Below are positions 14,805 through 21,575 of a stretch of 22,056 bases of DNA, in pieces. Numbering within the stretch: the stretch's first letter is position 1; each line of letters begins with the position of its first letter. The DNA is taken from positions 1-22,056 of the forward strand of contig CAZVPZ010000018.1 in the NCBI GenBank assembly GCA_964629245.1, in the 5' to 3' direction. Source of the stretch: CAZVPZ01 sp964629245 (GTDB taxonomy: Archaea > Nanohalarchaeota > Nanosalinia > Nanosalinales > Nanosalinaceae). Both the position numbers and the translations under genes were made by a program. The notes under the pieces are model-generated. The model worked only from the letters and a program-made list of their open reading frames with translations, was not told the DNA's origin and did no database searches.

Positions 14805-15149
14805 ATGAATGTAGAGATGACAGCCGGAAAGGGTATGTCACAGACTCTGGCCCTGATTGTCGCTGCATCCGTACTGATGATGACCGCGCTAACAGTCATC
14901 TTCCTCACTCAGGGAAGCCTGGGAGAGCTCGGTAGTAAGACGACCCAGGACGCCTGTACATCGGCTCTTGAGGGGGCATGCCAGACCACTTGGAATGCCA
15001 GAGGAGTTTCCTCGGGCACCATAACGGTATCATTCCCAGATGCCTGCAGGGACGCAAACGGCCAACCCCTTGTATCAGGCTCGTATTCCTCAGGCTGGGT
15101 TGACAGTGTAAGCCCCGCTAGTAACGAGGTTACATGCAGTCCTCCGTAG
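14805..15149 (+). CDS. 114-residue pilin-like protein with four cysteines
   Basis: ATG 14805 fits leaderless initiation from the TATA box. MNVEMTAGKG is a prepilin-like leader; KG is followed by MSQTLALIVAASVLMMTALTV, one hydrophobic helix with a Gln near its start, as in archaeal pilins. The outer part, about 75 residues, has four cysteines (DAC, GAC, DAC, VTC) and is Ser/Gly-rich. Because it has its own promoter and terminator it is a candidate major pilin, expressed apart from the assembly genes (inference). Confidence 0.8.
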   Translation: MNVEMTAGKGMSQTLALIVAASVLMMTALTVIFLTQGSLGELGSKTTQDACTSALEGACQTTWNARGVSSGTITVSFPDACRDANGQPLVSGSYSSGWVDSVSPASNEVTCSPP

Positions 15150-15198
15150 AGCTGCCGGTCTAGCAGGAATAACCCGGTCGCGGCGGTTGGCTAGATGA

Positions 15199-15219
15199 AA
15201 GGGGAACTCCCCTTCTTTT
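15199..15219 (+). terminator. Hairpin followed by T-run
   Basis: AAGGGG and CCCCTT pair around an AACT loop (15199-15214) and are followed by CTTTT. It lies 50 bases after the pilin-like gene and looks like a bacterial-style terminator, which is less usual in archaea. Confidence 0.5.
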
Positions 15220-15262
15220 ATCTCTCTATCTCTGAGGAATCTGTCGAGTCCTATATCTGAAG

Positions 15263-15272
15263 CTTTAATTAG
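15263..15272 (+). promoter_or_regulatory. TATA-like box for leaderless gene
   Basis: CTTTAATTAG, centred about 27 bases before ATG 15294. Confidence 0.5.
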
Positions 15273-15293
15273 TAAGAATCCTTAAGGGCCATT

Positions 15294-15572
15294 ATGGACA
15301 AGACCGTAGAGGTCATAGTGGTTGCAGCACTGGTGATGGTTGTCGCCCTGATTCTTGTCTATCTCGTCCAGGGGCAGTCAGGAGTATTCGGGGATATACT
15401 GGGTGATCAATCGAAAGGAGCGAGCTGCAAGGTGGAATGGAATAAGTACAAGGCTGCGGTAGACTGTTCTTCGTCCCCGCCATCTGACACGTCTGAATCT
15501 ACCAGTATCAAGAACGATCATCAATCGGAGTGTACTATGTACACTTGGACCCCGAATAATGCTTGTTCCTAG
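15294..15572 (+). CDS. 92-residue single-anchor protein with four cysteines
   Basis: MDKTVEVIVVAALVMVVALILV is an N-terminal hydrophobic helix with no glycine cleavage site. The outer part, about 65 residues, is Ser-rich and carries four cysteines, two of them flanking a Ser/Thr-rich stretch. It resembles the preceding 114-residue protein in size, anchor and cysteine count but not clearly in sequence. Own promoter at leaderless spacing. Its TAG stop shares the palindrome CTAG with the stop of the convergent phosphoglycerate mutase gene. Confidence 0.75.
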   Translation: MDKTVEVIVVAALVMVVALILVYLVQGQSGVFGDILGDQSKGASCKVEWNKYKAAVDCSSSPPSDTSESTSIKNDHQSECTMYTWTPNNACS

Positions 15573-17017
15573 AGCTCCAGGAACCGTTCGACTATATCCT
15601 CGACTTCCCAGAGCTCTCCGTCTTTGAAGCTCTTGTCAGTGTTGATGCCGATGAGTGGGACGGGATTGGAGGTGTGGGAGGTGCTGGGCGAGTCCAGGGT
15701 TCCCATGTCCTCGCAGTTGCCGTGGTCCGCGGTCAAAAGCATAACGTAGTCCGTACCTTTTACAGCGTCCACGAGCCTTCCGACGTTCCGGTCGACGGTC
15801 TCCATGGCGGTCACCGCTGCTTCTAGGTCGCCGGTGTGGCCGACGAGGTCGCCGTTGGGATAGTTGAGGAGTATGAAGTCGTGCTCCCCTCTCTCCACAG
15901 CATCCATCACGATGTCCGTTATACCGTCAGCATGCATCTCGGGTGCAAGATCGTAGGCCTTTATCTTGTCGGACTCGATGAATTCGCGGTCCTCGCCGTC
16001 GAATTCGAGTTCACGCTGGCCGTTGAAGAAGTAGGTCACGTGAGGCACTTTCTGGGACTCCGTCACCCTCAACTGTTTCATGTCTGCTTCCTCTACTTTC
16101 TCGCCGAGCGTGTCTTCAACTACGTGTTTCTCGAACATCACAGGGTTGCCGAAGTCGTGCCTGTAGAGGAACATCGAGGTGAAGTTCGGCCTCACAGGAT
16201 TGTCGAACTCGTCGAAACCAGGGTCTAGGAAGGCTTCTGCGATCTGGCGCTCACGGTCCGCCCTGAAGTTGTAGAATACCAGTTCATCGACGTCTTCCAT
16301 ACCCTCGTAGCCTTCCTTCACCGAGGGCTGGATGAAATAGTCGTAGTCTCCCTCGCGGTAGGTCCTCTCGACCGCCTCGGCCGGGTCTGAGAACCCGAAA
16401 CCCTCGGCTTCTGCCATCGCACGGTACGCCTTCTCCGTCCTGTCCCAGTTGTGGTCGCGATCCATCGAGTAGTACCGCCCCATGACAGTTGCTATTTCCG
16501 TATCGTACTCTCCGCACCACTCCTCGACCTGTGAGAGGAATTTTTCCGCCGACTTAGGCTTTACGTCTCTGCCGTCTGTGAAGCAGTGGATGTAAACTTC
16601 CTCGATATCGTGCCCTGAAGCTATCTCCATCAGCGCCTTCAGGTGGTCGATGTGGCCATGGATGCCGCCATCACTGATTATCCCGGCGAAGTGGAGTGTG
16701 GTGTTATCCTGTTCTGCTCTTTCCAGGGCGGATACAAGGGCATCGTTCCGTTCCAGTTCCCCGCTCTCCACGGCCTCGTTTATCCTTGTCAGCCTCTGGG
16801 GGATCCTGCGACCCGCTCCGAGGTGGAGGTGGCCGACCTCGCTGTTGCCAGTGTAGCCCTCGGGAAGTCCTACTGCGGGACCTGACGCGTCCAGCTTCGC
16901 GAAGCCCTCTTCCATAAGTCGGTCGAGGTTGGGCGTGTCCGCGAGCTTGAAAGCGTTTCCTTCCTCTTCGTCGCGAAGCCCGACGCCGTCCATCACCACG
17001 AGCAGTACAGGTCTCAT
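15569..17017 (-). CDS. gpmI: 2,3-bisphosphoglycerate-independent phosphoglycerate mutase
   Basis: Interconverts 3- and 2-phosphoglycerate in glycolysis and gluconeogenesis using two metal ions and a phosphoserine intermediate. Family motifs in order: VVMDGVGL at the start; catalytic serine in TGNSEVGH (about residue 59); ISDGGIHGH; FTDGRDV; GRYYSMDRD; NFRADRERQ; ESQKVPHVTYFFNG; NYPNGDLVGHTGD; TADHGNCEDM; TSHTSNPVPL. All look intact. From ATG 17017 it has 482 residues, slightly short of the usual 500-515. GTG 17035 would add six residues, but MRPVLLVVMDG is the expected start. This is the bacterial-type enzyme (GpmI), not the shorter ApgM form common in archaea, so lateral origin is possible. 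Two A/T-rich boxes (near 17041-17050 and 17058-17069) precede it. Confidence 0.97.
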   Translation of the reverse strand: MRPVLLVVMDGVGLRDEEEGNAFKLADTPNLDRLMEEGFAKLDASGPAVGLPEGYTGNSEVGHLHLGAGRRIPQRLTRINEAVESGELERNDALVSALERAEQDNTTLHFAGIISDGGIHGHIDHLKALMEIASGHDIEEVYIHCFTDGRDVKPKSAEKFLSQVEEWCGEYDTEIATVMGRYYSMDRDHNWDRTEKAYRAMAEAEGFGFSDPAEAVERTYREGDYDYFIQPSVKEGYEGMEDVDELVFYNFRADRERQIAEAFLDPGFDEFDNPVRPNFTSMFLYRHDFGNPVMFEKHVVEDTLGEKVEEADMKQLRVTESQKVPHVTYFFNGQRELEFDGEDREFIESDKIKAYDLAPEMHADGITDIVMDAVERGEHDFILLNYPNGDLVGHTGDLEAAVTAMETVDRNVGRLVDAVKGTDYVMLLTADHGNCEDMGTLDSPSTSHTSNPVPLIGINTDKSFKDGELWEVEDIVERFLEL

Positions 17018-17091
17018 TACTGGTGTTTTCCCCACGCAGGTTTATGTAATCGCTGTGGATTTATTAACGGAGCCGCCCATTTGTTTAACTG

Positions 17092-18345
17092 ATGGGCTCG
17101 TCGATAAAGGAGAGTATAAGGAAGGCCAAGAAGGAGCTGAAGGGCCAGGTATCGTCCAGGGACGTCGAGGTAAACGAGATAGATGAGAAAGCGATGGAGA
17201 AGCTGCGCGACGAGTTCGACGAGTCGAGGGAGGGAGCGCCACCCCCGAGTGCAAACGAACTGGTCGATGGATCAGGCAGAGAAAAGGACGAGGAGGCGTC
17301 GGCAGATGAAGTCGGTGAGGAAGAACCTGCCTCGGAAGCCCCACAGGGGCCCGATACGTCTGGCACTCCGGAGATGGATGAGGTGGAGGGCTCGGGCGGG
17401 GACCTGGCTAGGCTCAGCGAGCCACCGGAAATAGATGTTGAAGGTCCGGGTTCTGTATCTGGAGAGGAAGATGGGGGCGACCTGACCCAGGAACTGGAGG
17501 AGATGGAATCCGCTTCCAAGCAGGAAATAGGAACATCTCAGGAAGAAGTTCCTGAACGAGAGCCGGTAGAAGAACCAGAGGAAGAGAGCCGTGAAGAGCT
17601 GTCTGAAGAGGTGGAAGAAGCTGAAGCTGTAGAGAAACCTGAGGAAATCGATATCGAGGGAGACGGGGCTGTAGAGGCGCCGGGAACAGTGGACGAAGCT
17701 GATGTTGAGGCGTCTGGTAACGAGCCAGGAAGTCTTGAAGAGCGCGTCAGGAGGCTTGAGGAGAAACTCGTCAGCGAGGAATCCGAGGAACTGGGCAGGA
17801 TATCCGACTTGGAGCAGAGGATTGAAAGACTTGAGCTGGAAAGCGATGAGGATTTGGAACAGAGGCTAGAAAGGCTGGAGAACCAGGTCGAATCGATCAA
17901 GACCCCTCAGCTACTTGACGACAGGATGACAGAGCTTGAGGATGTCGTGATGAACCCTGACCGCCACGTTGACGAACTCCTGAACGAGGGTCTGAAACAG
18001 AGGCTCGGCGACCAAGGTGGTAAACTAGAGGAGATAGAGGATAAGGTCGGGGAGATCGATGACAGACTGGATCACCTTGCCATCGAGTTCGAGGAGGCCC
18101 GTGAACGCCTACAGCAGAAGCTGGAGGAGGTCGCGACGATCCAGCAGGAGCGTGGCGAGAAACTGGATGACCTCCAGGCGAGGGGAGCTGAGCGGGAGAA
18201 GAGAATCAACCAGCTCTGGGAGGCCATAGACGAGGAGATGACCCAGCTGGAGAGAAGGATCCACGAGGGAGAGGAGGAGCGAGACGAGCTCTACGACGAG
18301 GTTCTGGACCTCACGGAGATGCTGAAGCGGGCGCTCGACCAGTAG
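17092..18345 (+). CDS. 417-residue acidic protein with disordered N-terminal half and coiled coil
   Basis: A short basic start (SIKESIRKAKKELKG, residues 4-18) is followed by a Glu/Ser/Pro/Gly-rich region to about residue 210 that should be disordered at low salt. It contains a repeated motif: EIDVEGPGSV near 113-122 and EIDIEGDGAV near 185-194. From about 215 to the end it is heptad-rich coiled coil (LEERVRRLEEKL; LEQRIERLELE), with one break near PQLLDDRMTELEDVVMNPDRH. No membrane segment. ATG 17092 is 75 bases from the divergent gpmI start. I do not recognise the family. It shares organisation with the next gene and with the coiled-coil proteins beside the pilus-like locus. Confidence 0.85.
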   Translation: MGSSIKESIRKAKKELKGQVSSRDVEVNEIDEKAMEKLRDEFDESREGAPPPSANELVDGSGREKDEEASADEVGEEEPASEAPQGPDTSGTPEMDEVEGSGGDLARLSEPPEIDVEGPGSVSGEEDGGDLTQELEEMESASKQEIGTSQEEVPEREPVEEPEEESREELSEEVEEAEAVEKPEEIDIEGDGAVEAPGTVDEADVEASGNEPGSLEERVRRLEEKLVSEESEELGRISDLEQRIERLELESDEDLEQRLERLENQVESIKTPQLLDDRMTELEDVVMNPDRHVDELLNEGLKQRLGDQGGKLEEIEDKVGEIDDRLDHLAIEFEEARERLQQKLEEVATIQQERGEKLDDLQARGAEREKRINQLWEAIDEEMTQLERRIHEGEEERDELYDEVLDLTEMLKRALDQ

Positions 18346-18346
18346 A

Positions 18347-18354
18347 GTTTTAAC
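18347..18354 (+). promoter_or_regulatory. TATA-like box
   Basis: GTTTTAAC right after the preceding stop, 36-43 bases before ATG 18390. It suggests a short leader and possible separate expression of the second coiled-coil gene. Confidence 0.35.
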
Positions 18355-18389
18355 ATTTTGATTACTTCTCAGTGTTAAAGAGTGGTAGC

Positions 18390-19592
18390 ATGGCAGAGGA
18401 AGTGATATTCGGCGACGACGATGAGGAAGATGACGACCAGGATGTGCTTTTCGGAGAGGATTCTGAGGATGAAACCGGTCTAGATGAAGACGCTGAAATA
18501 GCCGAGGAATCGGCAGAATCGGAGCAGGATGTTCTCTTCGGCGAAGAAGACGAGGAGGTCGAAATAGAGGAATCTCAAGAGGGTACTGAAGACACGGAGC
18601 GGGAGCAGACGGAAGATGCTGAACGAGATAGTGATGAATCGGAGGAGGAAACCGGTGAGGATACGGGAACTTCTGAAGATGTTTCGGCACTGGAAGAACG
18701 CGTTGCTGAGGTTGAGCAGAGGCTCGAGGAGGCCACCGGGGAGGAGATACATGAGAGGATAAGCAGGCTGGAGGAGCAAGATCCCTCTGACCTGAGCCAG
18801 GAGATCGAGTCGCTTGAAAAGCAGGTGGAAGAGCTGGAAGGCCTGGAGCAGGAGGTCGAGTCTGGAGTCGATCCCGGCATCGGCGAGGAAGTTGGGGAAC
18901 TGGAAGATCAGCTCGAGGAAAGGGTTGAATCCCTGAAGAACAGGATTTCGGAGCTTGAAGAGAGAAGCGAGATAGAGAGCCTGGAGAACCAGCTCAAAGA
19001 GGTCAAGGACCGGCTCGCTGAGAAAGCAGATCTCATAGCCGAGGTCAGGGACGGGTCGGTTGAGCGGTACCAGGAGCTTGATGAGCGGCTTGAAGGTCTC
19101 TCCACGCAGGACGAGATAAATGATATCCGTGTCGAACTCGACAACATACGGAACGAAGTAGTCCAGCTGAGACAGGAGCGAGAGGAAGCAGACCTGACAT
19201 CGATAAGAGAGGAGCTGGACGGCGTGCAGGCGGTGCTTTCGGACCTGAAATGGGTTTTCAACGATTTCGAAGACCTCGCGAACCTGAAGCTTCTATCCGT
19301 GGAGGAGTATGAGAAGTTGAAATCCGGATCTTCAAGCTCTGACGAACTCCTTGAAAGGCTCAACGCCAGTCTTGAACAGCTCGTGAAGCAATCCTCTGCG
19401 CCCGACCACCGGCTGGATTCCCTTGAACAGCGGATACAGGAACTGGAGTCCGGAACTGGCAGTGACTTAGAGCCCATGTTCGACGAGATTGAGGAACAGA
19501 GAGAACAGATAGAGGACATACGCGAGGGCTACAGGGAACTCGGCGAGATGATGGAACTCGTCCTCAAGGAATTGAGGGAACAGAGGGGCTAG
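18390..19592 (+). CDS. 400-residue acidic protein with repeated VLFGE motif and coiled coil
   Basis: ATG 18390 (MAEEVIFG) is preferred; an upstream in-frame GTG at 18372 would add six residues. The first 100 residues are extremely acidic and hold three copies of a short motif: EVIFGD at residues 4-9, DVLFGE at 18-23 and DVLFGE at 47-52, each followed by acidic residues. From about 105 onward it is coiled coil (LEERVAEVEQRLEE and many similar heptads), with a less regular region near 280-300 (SDLKWVFNDFEDLANLKLLS) that may be a small folded domain, and a final helix. No membrane segment. No family recognised. The motif spacing suggests a docking ligand for a partner protein. Its stop overlaps that of the convergent FEN-1 gene. 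Confidence 0.85.
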   Translation: MAEEVIFGDDDEEDDDQDVLFGEDSEDETGLDEDAEIAEESAESEQDVLFGEEDEEVEIEESQEGTEDTEREQTEDAERDSDESEEETGEDTGTSEDVSALEERVAEVEQRLEEATGEEIHERISRLEEQDPSDLSQEIESLEKQVEELEGLEQEVESGVDPGIGEEVGELEDQLEERVESLKNRISELEERSEIESLENQLKEVKDRLAEKADLIAEVRDGSVERYQELDERLEGLSTQDEINDIRVELDNIRNEVVQLRQEREEADLTSIREELDGVQAVLSDLKWVFNDFEDLANLKLLSVEEYEKLKSGSSSSDELLERLNASLEQLVKQSSAPDHRLDSLEQRIQELESGTGSDLEPMFDEIEEQREQIEDIREGYRELGEMMELVLKELREQRG

Positions 19593-20608
19593 ACGAAGCT
19601 TCCGAGGCCTGACTGCCTTGACTCGAGCGCTTTCTCCAGCTTTTCAAGCCCGGAATCGACACGTTTCTCGGAGAAGTCGTGCTCGGTGACGAGTATCTGC
19701 CTGATGCGTTCGGGTTCGGGGTTGCCGAAGCTGTAGTCCACCTCTTCCACCGGCGGGTCCATGAAGAAATCTATGATGATGTCAGGGTCGTTTTCTCCTT
19801 TCCAATCTACCTTCTCGTCCTCGAGTATCTGTTCGAAGTTGTCGTATTTCTCCACAAGTTTAAGCGCGGTCTTGGGACCGACTCCCTTCACGCCATCCGG
19901 GTTGAAGTCGGTGCCCATCAAGACGCCCATCCAGACTAGCTTCTCCCGGGAGATATCCAGCTGTTCGAGGACGCTCTCCAGCTCTATACGCTCCACTGAG
20001 ACCTTCTTCGTACCTCCTCCTGAAGTCTTCCGGGTCTTCCGTGAGGTCAGGTTCCTCACCATCCGCCCCGCGCCGAAGAGAAGACAGTCCCAGTCCTGCG
20101 ACCCTACCGCGTAGACATCACTGTGGGTCATGTGGGCTGCCTGGGCTTCTCCCTCGCTGGGGGCCTGGATGTAGGGAAGCCCCATAGCATCTAGGAGTTT
20201 CTTGGCATCCTCTATCATCTCGCCGGTAAGTTTCGAGCTCTGCGTCGCTTTTGTATACGCCTCGGATATCTTTCCCTCCTCTTTCAGCCTCTTCCACTCC
20301 TCCCTCGCCTCCTCCCGCTTCTTCCTTCTCCTTGACGACTCCTTCTCCTTCAGGTCGGGTGTGTCGCCGTCGAATACGTATACCGGCCGGATGTTCTTCT
20401 CCAGCAGGTTGATGTTCCGGTAGAAGACGCCGGACAGGTGGGAGGTTGTGCGGCCCTTTGAATCCTTGAGAGGTGTTCCATCCCGCTGCCTGATAATCGA
20501 CAGGAACTGGAAAAGAGTGTTCATGGCGTCGATAGCCAACTCCTTATCGTTCAGGTCTGCGAAGGAGATTTCTTCTGGTTCAACAAGCTCCCCCAAGTCG
20601 ACTCCCAT
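19589..20608 (-). CDS. fen: Flap endonuclease 1
   Basis: Structure-specific nuclease that removes 5' flaps during Okazaki-fragment maturation and repair. The 339-residue length is typical of archaeal FEN-1. Metal-binding acids are in place: Asp27 (LAIDAMN), Asp80 (YVFDGDTP), Glu152 and Glu154 (APSEGEAQAA), Asp172 and Asp174 (SQDWDCLL), and a further Asp in GTDFN. The helix-hairpin-helix GVKGVGPKTALKL follows. The C-terminus QSGLGSFV is a PCNA-interacting (PIP) box. The insert and helical-clamp region (ESSRRRKKREEAREEWKRL) is unusually charged. TATA-like GTTTTAAAC on the minus strand at 20632-20640 fits a leaderless start. Confidence 0.97.
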   Translation of the reverse strand: MGVDLGELVEPEEISFADLNDKELAIDAMNTLFQFLSIIRQRDGTPLKDSKGRTTSHLSGVFYRNINLLEKNIRPVYVFDGDTPDLKEKESSRRRKKREEAREEWKRLKEEGKISEAYTKATQSSKLTGEMIEDAKKLLDAMGLPYIQAPSEGEAQAAHMTHSDVYAVGSQDWDCLLFGAGRMVRNLTSRKTRKTSGGGTKKVSVERIELESVLEQLDISREKLVWMGVLMGTDFNPDGVKGVGPKTALKLVEKYDNFEQILEDEKVDWKGENDPDIIIDFFMDPPVEEVDYSFGNPEPERIRQILVTEHDFSEKRVDSGLEKLEKALESRQSGLGSFV

Positions 20609-20614
20609 GGAAAA

Positions 20615-20640
20615 CCAATTTACCTACTCAAGTTTAAAAC
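20615..20640. promoter_or_regulatory. Divergent TATA-like boxes between fen and zinc-finger gene
   Basis: AATTTA at 20617-20622 is about 28 bases before the zinc-finger ATG on the plus strand. GTTTAAAAC at 20632-20640 is about 28 bases before the FEN-1 ATG on the minus strand. Both fit leaderless transcription from a 39-bp spacer. Confidence 0.45.
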
Positions 20641-20647
20641 AGTCTGT

Positions 20648-20791
20648 ATGGAGCGAGAAACGCTCTGCGACTACTGCCAGAGAAAGAAGGCGGTCGCGAC
20701 CTGCGAGGTGTGCGGAAGCAACGTGTGCGACGACCACAAGCTCGAATACGGCTGCGCGGTATGCGGTGGCGGGGAACGCACGTTCGAGTAG
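20648..20791 (+). CDS. 47-residue zinc-finger protein
   Basis: ATG to TAG, 47 residues, with CDYC, CEVC, CDDH and CAVC pairs (Cys 7, 10, 19, 22, 27, 36, 39 and His 30). This gives enough ligands for two zinc sites in a small cross-brace or B-box-like fold. Small double zinc-finger proteins of this type are known in haloarchaea (HVO_-type families). The end abuts the stop codon of the convergent Nudix gene: its TAG is followed directly by the complement CTA. Too short for most gene callers, but the cysteine pattern and TATA spacing support it. Function unknown; nucleic-acid or protein binding is likely. Confidence 0.85.
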   Translation: MERETLCDYCQRKKAVATCEVCGSNVCDDHKLEYGCAVCGGGERTFE

Positions 20792-21262
20792 CTATCTGTG
20801 GTTGATAGAATCCCGGACAATGTTATCCGGCATGTCAAAGCTGAACCCGTGCCTGTCGAGAAGGAGGCTGGTGCACAGGCTGTCGCCCTCTTCCGCGGTC
20901 TTCTGCATCTCCTCTACCGGTTTCCACGTCCAGTCCTTGTACTGTGTCCCTGGACCCTCCTGCGGGACCTCGGGCTCGCCTTTGATATCGACGCGATAGT
21001 TCCTGAGTCGGATATCGTATCTCTCGCGTTCTTGGACGCCTTCGCTCTCCATCCCTTCTATCTCGACTTCGACACCGAGTTTTTCCCTTCCGGCGCGTTT
21101 CACCGCGTCCTTCCAGCTTTCCTCCTCGTTCAGCGAGGTGGCTGGCATACCCCACATCCCAGGGTGGTCCTCGTCGTCCTCGGGCCGGAGAACGCTAAGG
21201 ATTCGGTCTTCCTCGTCGTAAATCGCGAGGGCGACCGCCTTCTTGAGAGGTTTACCTGTCAT
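20792..21262 (-). CDS. Nudix-fold protein with degenerate catalytic box
   Basis: 156 residues. The Nudix fold is suggested by VALAIYDEEDRILSVLR near residues 10-26, GMWGMPAT near 35-42, and the box region 40-64. The consensus REUxEExGU reads R56-A57-G58-R59-E60-K61-L62-G63-V64: the first and third metal-binding glutamates are replaced by Ala and Lys, and the usual GG before the box is AT. Pyrophosphohydrolase activity is therefore doubtful; it may be a binding or regulatory member. YKDWTWKPVEEM near 108-120 fits the usual strand-turn late in the fold. It starts three bases after the aEF-1beta stop, so it is in that operon. Confidence 0.82.
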   Translation of the reverse strand: MTGKPLKKAVALAIYDEEDRILSVLRPEDDEDHPGMWGMPATSLNEEESWKDAVKRAGREKLGVEVEIEGMESEGVQERERYDIRLRNYRVDIKGEPEVPQEGPGTQYKDWTWKPVEEMQKTAEEGDSLCTSLLLDRHGFSFDMPDNIVRDSINHR

Positions 21263-21265
21263 CTT

Positions 21266-21520
21266 TCAGAGCTTGTCGAAGTGGACGAGTTCGATGCTCT
21301 GGAGGCCTTCTATGTCCTCCAGCTGGTTCTCGACGTAGTCGGTGCCACCCTTCTCGTCCGTAGTTATGGCGGAAACTTTTATGGCTTTGAGTCCGAAGGC
21401 TACCTCCTCCTCCCCGATATCGTTTACCTCAACCGTTTCCCTGACTTCCTGTTTGATTGATTCCAGGTCTGTTTCTGCGTCTTCAGGCATCAGCTTGAAG
21501 ACACACGCGATTTTCCCCAT
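21266..21520 (-). CDS. ef1b: Translation elongation factor aEF-1beta
   Basis: Guanine-nucleotide exchange factor for aEF-1alpha; it recycles GDP to GTP during elongation. The 84-residue single domain is the usual archaeal length. Features: KIACVFKLMPEDAETDLESIK at the N-terminus, IGEEEVAFGLKAIKVSAITTDE in the middle and a C-terminal LQSIELVHFDKL. A TATA-like GTTTTTATTATTTA (21550-21563, minus strand) and a GTGATC ribosome binding site precede the ATG. The neighbours are a Zn-ribbon gene upstream, its frequent partner in archaea, and the Nudix gene immediately downstream. Confidence 0.95.
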   Translation of the reverse strand: MGKIACVFKLMPEDAETDLESIKQEVRETVEVNDIGEEEVAFGLKAIKVSAITTDEKGGTDYVENQLEDIEGLQSIELVHFDKL

Positions 21521-21549
21521 TCATGATCACTTAAGCTCTCTCTGGATGC

Positions 21550-21563
21550 TAAATAATAAAAAC
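21550..21563 (-). promoter_or_regulatory. TATA-like box before aEF-1beta
   Basis: GTTTTTATTATTTA on the minus strand, about 36 bases before the aEF-1beta ATG, with GTGATC at 21525-21530 as a likely ribosome binding site. Confidence 0.5.
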
Positions 21564-21575
21564 AGGGACGGTGCT

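Noticed and set aside
15195..15260. 21-codon open frame beginning MKGELPFFYLSI
   Set aside because: It overlaps the hairpin terminator, has no ribosome binding site, and shows no feature that would favour coding.
20798..21460. 220-residue plus-strand open frame opposite the Nudix and aEF-1beta genes
   Set aside because: The opposite strand holds clear family members; this frame is a shadow of their codon pattern.
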